The notes under the pieces were generated by a model, which ran no database searches, was not told where the DNA came from, and was given only the letters and a program-made list of their open reading frames with translations. This document shows, piece by piece, positions 9,611-15,000 of a DNA stretch of 15,000 nt. A program made the position numbers and the translations under genes. This DNA is from Trachelipus rathkii (taxonomy: Eukaryota; Arthropoda; Malacostraca; Isopoda; Trachelipodidae). Location of the stretch: assembly GCA_015478945.1 (NCBI GenBank), contig JABUQX010002825.1:65001-80000 (forward strand). Direction: 5' to 3'. Each line of letters begins with the position of its first letter. The stretch's first letter is position 1.

Positions 9611-9899
9611 CTATATATATAATTTCTGTAAAAATATATTAAATAAATGCTGATGTAAGTATAATTTATGAAATAAAATATTAAATTTTCTAAATATAAA
9701 CCCTATTTTGTTTCAAATCAGTAACTTATATTTTAATTATTTAACCTCTGCTTTGCACTCCTAAGGAATACATATGTTACCATGTTCAAATTGCATTTAA
9801 AACCACGAATAATTGCGAAAAGTAAGTGTAGGACGACAATAGCACCGTATAAAAGCATTAGTTTCAACAAGGTCGGGTCAGAGGGATAGGTCGGTTGGT
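9611..9899. other. AT-rich spacer, no gene seen
   Basis: No coding or RNA feature is supported. A TATAAAA at 9848-9854 with a weak TCAGAG initiator-like hexamer about 30 bp downstream is noted but not called. Confidence 0.5.
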
Positions 9900-9930
9900 G
9901 GGGGTGGGTGGGTTGGTAAAAGGGTGGGGG
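9900..9930 (+). other. G-rich cluster, possible G-quadruplex
   Basis: Runs GGGGG, GGG, GGG, GG, GGG and GGGGG are separated by loops of one to five bases. At least four runs of three or more G fit within 31 bases, so an intramolecular quadruplex is sterically possible; this is composition only, with no functional evidence. Confidence 0.5.
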
Positions 9931-10110
9931 CTAGATGGGATGGTTGTTTTTGAAATTGCTGTTGTTTGGTAATTGTTATTTTTATACTTGTTGTTGTTGT
10001 TCATCTTGTTAATTGTTCCTCTTCTTATTTTTCCTGTGTTGCTATATCTATCGTTTATTATAAATTTCTAAATATTTTTTTGTTGGTTATTTATGCTCTT
10101 GTTGTTTGTG

Positions 10111-10461
10111 TTGTTATTTTGTTCTTTTTAGTCCTTCTCTTGGTGTTTTTCCTGTTGTTGATGCTGTTGCTGTTGTGTTTTACACTTGTATTTCTGTTGT
10201 TATTTTGTTCTTTTTAGTCCTTCTCTTGGTGTTTTTCCTGTTGTTTATGCTGTTGCTGATGCTGTTGCTGTTGTGTTTTACACTTGTATTTCTGTTGTTA
10301 TTTTGTTCTTTTAGTCCTTCTCTTGGTTTTTCCTGTTGTTTATGCTGTTGCTGTTGTGTTTTACACTTGTATTTCTGTTGTTATTTTGTTCTTTTTAGTC
10401 CTTCTCTTGGTGTTTTTCCTGTTGTTGATGCTGTTGCTGTTGTGTTTTACACGTATTTCTG
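10111..10461. repeat. ~86 bp minisatellite, four units
   Basis: Units start at TTGTTATTTTGTTC at 10111, 10197, 10295 and 10378. Spacings are 86, 98, 83 and about 84 bp; the 98 bp unit carries a 12 bp duplication of a GCTGTTGCTGAT type, and the 83 bp unit has lost three bases. Units share TTTTTAGTCCTTCTCTTGG and GTTGTGTTTTACACTTGTAT almost exactly. The strand is rich in T and G and poor in A, so few stop codons arise and all frames read as hydrophobic protein; since 86 is not a multiple of three this is not a coding repeat. Confidence 0.92.
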
Positions 10462-10505
10462 TTGTTGTTTAAGTTCCTGATATTTATTTGTTGATTTGTA
10501 CTTGT

Positions 10506-10551
10506 AACCTAACCTAACCTAACCTAACCTAACCTTAACCTAACCTAACCT
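10506..10551. repeat. Interstitial telomere-like (AACCT)n tract
   Basis: About nine AACCT units, one interrupted by an extra T. AACCT is the complement of TTAGG, the ancestral arthropod telomere repeat. The tract is short, interstitial and flanked by non-telomeric DNA, so it is not itself a chromosome end. Known abundance of AACCT pentamers in shrimp genomes makes a simple microsatellite equally possible. Confidence 0.85.
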
Positions 10552-11390
10552 TCCTGCCTTCATTCCATGCTTCCTTCCTTGTTTGATTGCTGCCTTCTTT
10601 CCTTCATTCATGCTAATTTAACTAACTTAACCTTCCTTCGCCTTCATTCCATCTTTCCTTCTTTCCTTTCTTGCTGCCTTACTTCCTTTCTTCATTCCTT
10701 GCTTCCTTTCCTTCCTTGCTGCTTTCCTTCCTCCTTGTGGCTTGCCTTTCCTTCCTTGCTGCTCGCCTTCATATCCTTGATGCTGCCTTCATTCCTTGAT
10801 GGCCTGCCTTCCTTCCTTCTTGCCCCTTGCTAACCTAACTTAACCTAAACCTAACCTTCTTGCCTTCATTCCATGCTTCCTTCCTTCTTTCCTTTCCTTC
10901 TGCCTTCATTCACTTCCTTCATTCCAGGCTAACTTAACTAACCTAACCTTAACTCCTTCCTGCCTTCTTTCCTTTCTTGCTGCCTTACTTCCTTTCTTCA
11001 TCCTTGCTTCCTTCCTTCCTTGTGCTTGCCTTACCTGATGCCTTGCCTTCTTTCCTTCCCTTGCTAACCTTAAACTTAACCTAACCTTCCTTCCTGCCTT
11101 ATGCCTGACTTCCTACCTTCCTGCATTCCTTGCTGCCTTCATTCTTTCTTTCTTCCCTTGCTATTCTAACTAACCTAACTTTAACTAACCTAAACCTTCC
11201 TTCTTGCTTCATTCCATGCTTCCTTCTTTGCTTTCTTGCTGCCTTACTTCCTTTCTTCATTCCTTGCTTCCTTCCTTTCTTGCTGCTTGCCTTCATTCCT
11301 TTATGCCTGCCTTCCTTCCTTCCTTGCTAACCTAACTTAACCTAACCTTCCTTCCTGCCTTCATTCCATGCTTCCTTCCTTCCTTCAGGG
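10552..11390. repeat. Degenerate CCTT/AACCT minisatellite array
   Basis: This block alternates pyrimidine-rich text (CCTTCCTGCCTTCATTCCATGCTTCC and variants) with short AACCT-type blocks near 10610, 10829, 10928, 11063, 11160 and 11326. Spacings of about 219, 99, 135, 97 and 166 bp are irregular, so units have been lost or merged. Common unit elements are TGCCTTCATTCCATGC, TTTCTTGCTGCCTTACTTCC and CTTCCTTGCTAACCTAACTTAACC. Short frames on both strands here are repeat artefacts. The array ends at a GC-rich 20-mer around 11390-11411 and then (TA)n. Confidence 0.85.
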
Positions 11391-11408
11391 AGCCCCCACC
11401 AGCGGGAT

Positions 11409-11411
<3 letters not shown>

Positions 11412-11457
<46 letters not shown>

Positions 11458-11513
11458 ATATACTATATAGTATATATATATATATATATTATTTATATAT
11501 ATATATATATATT

Positions 11514-11569
<56 letters not shown>

Positions 11570-11572
11570 TAT

Positions 11573-11663
<91 letters not shown>

Positions 11664-11679
11664 ATATATATATATATTA
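11412..11679. repeat. (TA)n microsatellite
   Basis: About 270 bp of TA with scattered TAA, TTA and TAG interruptions, starting after GGGATCCC. No other content. Confidence 0.96.
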
Positions 11680-11805
11680 CTTTCATTATTGATCTCAAAG
11701 TAAATTTAAGCGAGGTAGTAGGTAGGCATAATTAATACAATCAAAGCATGAAGTACCTAACCTACAATATTACATGTACTATTTATTACACATACAGGTA
11801 CTTAC

Positions 11806-12178
11806 ATTTTGTCAAAGGAGTAACATTTAAATTCTTAAGATCACTCTCTAAATTTTGAGTCTTTTTAGGGGTGCAATCTTCAAAGGAATGTACTAATTCT
11901 TCTACATTACAAACAGTAGGTTCCAACGAATCAGTTGAAGAAGAATTGGATTTATCAGATGTAGACAAAATTTATTGATCTTCTGGTAGTATTAGAGGAT
12001 TGTTATCAATAGATTTTCTGCTCTAGCGTATAGGAATTCTTCTTTTAAATTTCGGCCATTTTCCTTTATTCTGTTTAGTAACCTACTTGAAATTTTTCTT
12101 ATATCTTTTACACTTTCAGGTTTTACATACTTTTTTTTCATACCTTTTCAGTGGGTCTGAACATTCCACACAACCCAT
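11806..12178 (-). pseudogene. Candidate first coding exon with splice donor, frame broken
   Basis: On the minus strand ATG at 12178-12176 begins MGCVECSDPLKRYEKK; a frame change in the A-run that follows leads to YVKPESVKDIRKISSRLLNR and then KENGRNLKEEFLYARAENLL. After another shift near 12000 and a TAA, the frame STSDKSNSSSTDSLEPTVC continues with EELVHSFEDCTPKKTQNLES and LNVTPLTK. It meets a consensus donor, GTAAGT, whose first base is 11805. The three pieces are collinear and protein-like (basic coiled segment, Ser/Thr-rich acidic linker, a C-x2-C at the start). I do not recognise the family. It may be a decayed host gene or mobile-element exon. Repeat segment A4 of copy B ends 233 bp upstream of the ATG in the gene's direction. 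Confidence 0.4.
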
Positions 12179-12410
12179 AATTCAACAATTTTTTTTTTAA
12201 TATTTAATATTAGTTCAAATTTATTAAATTGTAGTTAGGTAACTTTAAGTAACTAATTTTTTAAAATGTACCTCTGAAAAAAAAAAAAAAAAAAAAAACT
12301 TTAAATTAAATAAATGTGTCAAAATCACTATTAAGTATTAAGTAACAAAAATATTTTAAAACCAATATTTATATATACACGTTTTACATGTCAAAAAGTA
12401 GAATTTGAAG
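12179..12410. other. AT-rich stretch between candidate exon and repeat copy B
   Basis: It contains A-runs (for example 12278-12298) but no gene. If the exon at 11806-12178 is real, this would be its 5' flank or 5' UTR. Confidence 0.5.
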
Positions 12411-12553
12411 AATAACTGAAAAACCAAATTTTTTCAAAGTCGTTTTTGAAAATGATCCCATAGAGTGCCCATTGAATTTACTTTTGGAATTTGTAGATAG
12501 ACGGTTTAAATTGAAAATGATAATTTTTTTTTTTTTTTTTAAATTGATTGTAC
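12411..12553. repeat. Interspersed repeat copy B, segment A4 inverted
   Basis: This is the reverse complement of 1675-1812, with only scattered mismatches over most of its length (for example ATCCCATAGAGTGCCCATTG). It ends at TGATTGTAC (12545-12553), the left copy of the duplication that flanks the insert. Confidence 0.93.
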
Positions 12554-12907
12554 CACAGTTTATATATTACCAGTAGGTCAGATAAATAGGAATATTGTCA
12601 GGCAATTTTCTGATGTACCCTTTTAGAATTGAAAATAAATTCATGTACTATTTATGACGTTTTCGAGCATAAAGTAATCCAGCAATATTTTAAAAACAAA
12701 TATTAGTAATTTTCCTTAAAAAAAAAAAATTTACAATAAATATTAAAAATATTTATGACTAGAAATAAATTTTGCTAAATAAAAAGCAATTTAAATGTTT
12801 TTATTTTTTGGCGGGAAATTTTAAAGGAAAAGGTACACTGCACACACACATAAGGTGGTTCGAAAATTATAACATTGGATTGAAGTACTAAATAAATATC
12901 TCTACTA
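12554..12907. mobile_element. 354 bp insertion flanked by 9 bp duplication
   Basis: In copy A the sequence runs straight through GTACAATCA (1675-1683). In copy B the matching TGATTGTAC occurs twice, at 12545-12553 and 12908-12916, with 354 bp between. That is the pattern of an insertion with a 9 bp target-site duplication (8 bp if the first T is chance). The insert is AT-rich, begins CACAGTTTATATATTACC and ends AATATCTCTACTA, with no clear terminal inverted repeats and no coding capacity. A short non-autonomous DNA transposon is the simplest explanation; loss from copy A by recombination between the repeats is the alternative. Confidence 0.6.
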
Positions 12908-13071
12908 TGATTGTACTGGGGGGGGGAGGCCAAAGAAAATTATTTTTTTTTAAATTTTTTTGTAGAATTACTGAATTACTTAAGAAGTTAGAAACTTAAA
13001 CAATATGAAAGAACTTTTCAAGACGAATACAACGATATATAATATTGAGGGATTTACTTCAAAGGTTTCTG
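12908..13071. repeat. Interspersed repeat copy B, segment A3 inverted
   Basis: Reverse complement of 1531-1683: G-run against C-run, GTAGAATTACT, TTCAAGACGAAT and the GTTTCTG end all correspond. Divergence is clearly greater than in segment A4. Confidence 0.85.
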
Positions 13072-13216
13072 TCATGCTCCTTCTTCCTTCGATTTTTAAA
13101 AGGATATTGCTGCATATAATATATCTTTTTTCTTATTATTGTCCAATCATTGACTTTATAATTTAGTTTATATTTTAAATATGGTTTTGCAAATACACTG
13201 CGTTTGAACTGCAGAC
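13068..13216. repeat. Interspersed repeat copy B, segment A1 direct
   Basis: Same orientation as 1165-1327, so it is inverted relative to its neighbouring A3 segment when compared with copy A. The junction overlaps by a few bases of shared TTCTG/TCTGTC, and the right end is again CTGCAG. Confidence 0.85.
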
Positions 13217-13609
13217 TTCTTCAAATATTATAGTCAATCGTATGTGTTTTTATATGATTGTAATTTCATATGATCTAAATGATCTAAATAAAGCCTTTGT
13301 ATTGGGGCGAAGGGAAGCTAACATTATTATTTAATTACACACTATTTAAATACAAGTGTAATATCTATCATATTTAACAGAATCTTTACCGTGACTGTAA
13401 TTGAAAGGTGGGAATGGCCCCACCTCTTATGGTTTATGGTAAAATACGACCAAATCACCCTTGGATACACACAACTACCTCTAAGTATTAGGCCGTGTAC
13501 GTGACAGGAGTGGTTGTGTGTAGGAAATGTTTATGGAGTGAATGGTGCCTGGATACACCCTTCAACCCCTTTTAACCCATTCAGACAACATATCACATCT
13601 CATCTCTCT
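13217..13609. other. Unassigned stretch with a GC-richer patch
   Basis: No gene found. From about 13400 to 13590 the sequence is less AT-rich and holds short inverted repeats: AGGTGGG with CCCACCT (about 13406-13425) and TACACACAAC with GTTGTGTGTA (about 13465 and 13514). These could be remains of a mobile element but I cannot name one. Confidence 0.45.
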
Positions 13610-13614
13610 CTATA

Positions 13615-13675
<61 letters not shown>

Positions 13676-13703
13676 GTAATATTATATATATATACTATAT
13701 ATA

Positions 13704-13759
<56 letters not shown>
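13610..13759. repeat. (TA)n microsatellite
   Basis: About 150 bp of TA with TAA, TAG and TAC interruptions after a short CTCTCTCT run. Confidence 0.95.
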
Positions 13760-13816
13760 GTAGTACTAGATTATTTATAACTTTGTAAAAATTTTTTAAT
13801 TTATGTTCGTACTTTA

Positions 13817-13847
13817 TGCTAAGATTTGCGCAAGCAAAATTTTAGCA
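13817..13847. repeat. Hairpin-forming imperfect palindrome
   Basis: TGCTAAGATTTGC and GCAAAATTTTAGCA flank GCAA, giving a 13-pair stem with one bulged A and one G-T pair. It lies 16 bp before a TATA box, a place where dyad sites for transcription factors often occur. Confidence 0.7.
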
Positions 13848-13863
13848 TGTCAAAATGAAACAA

Positions 13864-13897
13864 TATATAAACCTGTCCTGTTGAGATACTCTCAGTC
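13864..13897 (+). promoter_or_regulatory. TATA box plus initiator
   Basis: TATATAAA at 13864-13871 and TCAGTC at 13892-13897 are spaced so that the initiator A (13894) is 30 bp from the first T. This is the arthropod core-promoter geometry (TATA about -30, initiator TCAGTY). The hexamers are short, so chance cannot be excluded. Confidence 0.45.
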
Positions 13898-14190
13898 AGA
13901 TAAAGCAATTATTAAGAAATCAGAAGAAATAATTCACTGAAGATACTCCTCTCTAGAATCCTCCAAACTTCAACACAACTTTCGGCAAGGATGGTAAACT
14001 ATTGGAAAAGGCCTGCGATCCGAATTCGATAATAAATAGACACTAGCGAACGAGCAGAGGCAAGGGTGGAAACGAGCTGAAAAAGGCTGTGACTACCAAC
14101 TCGCCTAACGAAGAAGAGAGAGTATCCTGCAACAGAAGGACCTTTTGTACTTTACTTTCATGAAATATTTATTACCTTATGTTGAATAAA
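13879..14190 (+). other. Possible solo LTR or short transcription unit
   Basis: From the initiator the sequence runs through a less AT-rich 230 bp to a poly(A) signal, AATAAA, at 14185-14190, about 290 bp downstream. TGTTGAGATACTCTC at 13879-13893 and the reverse complement of 14118-14134 (TGTTG-CAGG-ATACTCTC) form an imperfect inverted pair with TG...CA ends. TATA, initiator and AATAAA within ~330 bp is typical of LTRs, but no second copy, target duplication or internal coding region is visible here, so identity stays open. Confidence 0.35.
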
Positions 14191-14269
14191 AACATCATTT
14201 CAAATATGAATTTTTAAATCACCACCATCCTCTTATATAGGGTGCTTGCACATTAAAGAAGCCACCAAT

Positions 14270-14500
14270 CTAGCAAGTAATAGCCCTATATAATTGGTGA
14301 AACCAGGGCTGGAAATAGACACCCAGAACTTCAATCAAACGCCTTCTAAAACACAATGAAGAAAAAAGAAAACTATAAATAACAAAATCCCCAATCAGAG
14401 CACTCAGAGAAAATGACTCAAGCAAACGAACATTATCAATACGAACTTCAATTTTCATCTTTTCACAACTCTCACAGTTCGAGGATTCATTGTCAGACAT
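14270..14500 (-). CDS. Unrecognised 76-codon frame
   Basis: The minus-strand frame begins MSDNESSNCESCEKMKIEV, with a C-x2-C, and continues RIDNVRLLESFSLSALIGDF before a hydrophobic stretch (about residues 37-50) and a basic patch (RRR). The ATG lies 14 bp from the first unit of the ~190 bp tandem array, which would be its 5' flank. The first ~35 residues look more protein-like than the rest, so the true exon, if any, may end earlier. No family recognised; it may be chance. Confidence 0.2.
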   Translation of the reverse strand: MSDNESSNCESCEKMKIEVRIDNVRLLESFSLSALIGDFVIYSFLFSSLCFRRRLIEVLGVYFQPWFHQLYRAITC

Positions 14501-14514
14501 AGCAAACTTTCCTT

Positions 14515-15000
14515 TACGGTATGGATTTCTTTCAAATCATCAAGGTGATTATGGGCAGAAACCTCATTTTTGATTCCACAACGAACTCTGTTCCTTTCGA
14601 ATTCTAAATGGTTCTGTGACCGCTCCCCTTTATGTATGAAGAAAATTTTTCCAATAAAGGACCTAAATTCAAGCAACTTCGCCTCTACTTATGTAACTTC
14701 CATTACGGTATGGATTTCTTTCATCATTTTAAGTTTGGATTATGGGCAGAATTCATTTTTGGATTCCACTACGCACTTTGATTCCTTTTCGAATTCTAAA
14801 TGGTTCTGTGACCTCACCCTTTTATGGTATGAAGAAATTTTTCAATAAAGGACCTAAATTTCAAGCACTTCGTCTCTACATATGTAACTTCTTTACGGTA
14901 TGGGTTTCTTTCATATTTTAAGTTTGGATTATGGGCAGAACATTCATTTTTGGATTCCACTATACGAACTTGATTCCTTTTCGAATTCTAAATGGTTCTG
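14515..15000. repeat. ~190 bp tandem repeat, about 2.5 units, leaving the window
   Basis: Units start at TACGGTATGG at 14515, 14704 and 14894 (periods 189 and 190 bp); the third is cut by the window end. Shared blocks include ATTATGGGCAGAA, TTCGAATTCTAAATGGTTCTG, CAATAAAGGACCTAAATT and CTCTAC-TATGTAACTT. Each full unit holds an AATAAA (14653-14658 and 14844-14849). Divergence between units is moderate by eye. A satellite or long minisatellite is the likely class; short frames on both strands inside it are artefacts. Confidence 0.93.

Noticed and set aside
9848..9882. TATAAAA followed by TCAGAG as a promoter
   Set aside because: The initiator is weak and no gene or poly(A) signal follows; likely chance in AT-rich DNA.
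10111..10461. CRISPR-like array
   Set aside because: Units are contiguous without unique spacers, and the genome is eukaryotic.
9966..10480. Hydrophobic multi-membrane-like proteins
   Set aside because: Composition effect of a T/G-rich minisatellite whose period is not a multiple of three.
10567..11330. Short frames on both strands in the CCTT array
   Set aside because: Repeat-encoded, with no recognisable domain.
12807..12818. TTTGGCGGGAAA, a perfect match to the E2F site consensus
   Set aside because: A single 12 bp match inside a noncoding insert without a gene nearby gives no functional support.
14010..14040. CGATCCGAATTCGAT as a tRNA T-arm
   Set aside because: It lacks the TTCRANY loop and no acceptor or anticodon stems can be folded around it.

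Overview
The window looks like repeat-dense, AT-rich nuclear DNA from an arthropod, most likely a decapod crustacean (inference). The signs are long (TA)n and (GA)n arrays, an (AACCT)n tract (complement of the arthropod telomere motif TTAGG), a Ty1/copia element whose proteins resemble the GalEa type of aquatic invertebrates, and pieces of two LINE reverse transcriptases. I see no intact cellular protein gene, no rRNA or tRNA, and nothing bacterial.

Layout. 1-578: 3' end of a broken LINE (reverse transcriptase tail, 3' UTR, poly(A)) running into (TA)n. 969-1163: candidate exon on the minus strand ending at a GTAAGT splice donor. 1165-1812: interspersed repeat, here called copy A. 2361-2550: minus-strand relic of an RTE-like reverse transcriptase, then an (ATT)n array. 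About 2627-7974: a complete but inactivated copia retrotransposon with two ~460 bp LTRs, coding gag, protease, integrase, reverse transcriptase and RNase H in the normal copia order. 8224-8255: strong palindrome. 8482-9610: about 1.1 kb of (GA)n and (TA)n. 9900-9930: G-rich cluster. 10111-10461: four copies of an ~86 bp minisatellite. 10506-11390: telomere-like AACCT tract followed by a CCTT/AACCT minisatellite. 11412-11679: (TA)n. 11806-12178: a second broken candidate exon with a splice donor, minus strand. 12411-13216: copy B of the interspersed repeat, rearranged relative to copy A and carrying a 354 bp insertion flanked by a 9 bp duplication. 13610-13759: (TA)n. 13817-14190: hairpin, TATA box, initiator and poly(A) signal that may mark a solo LTR or short transcription unit. 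14515-15000: ~190 bp tandem repeat leaving the window.

How the parts work together. Only the copia element forms a functional system: LTRs for transcription and integration, gag with three CCHC knuckles for the particle, aspartic protease, DD35E integrase, reverse transcriptase and RNase H, and a polypurine tract next to the stop codon. It carries about ten frame breaks or stops, its LTRs differ by roughly 4% by eye, and its reverse transcriptase active site has lost an aspartate, so this copy is dead. The most unusual structure is the A/B repeat pair, whose flanks hold two otherwise unexplained splice-donor-bearing reading frames; these could be remains of an undescribed mobile element.
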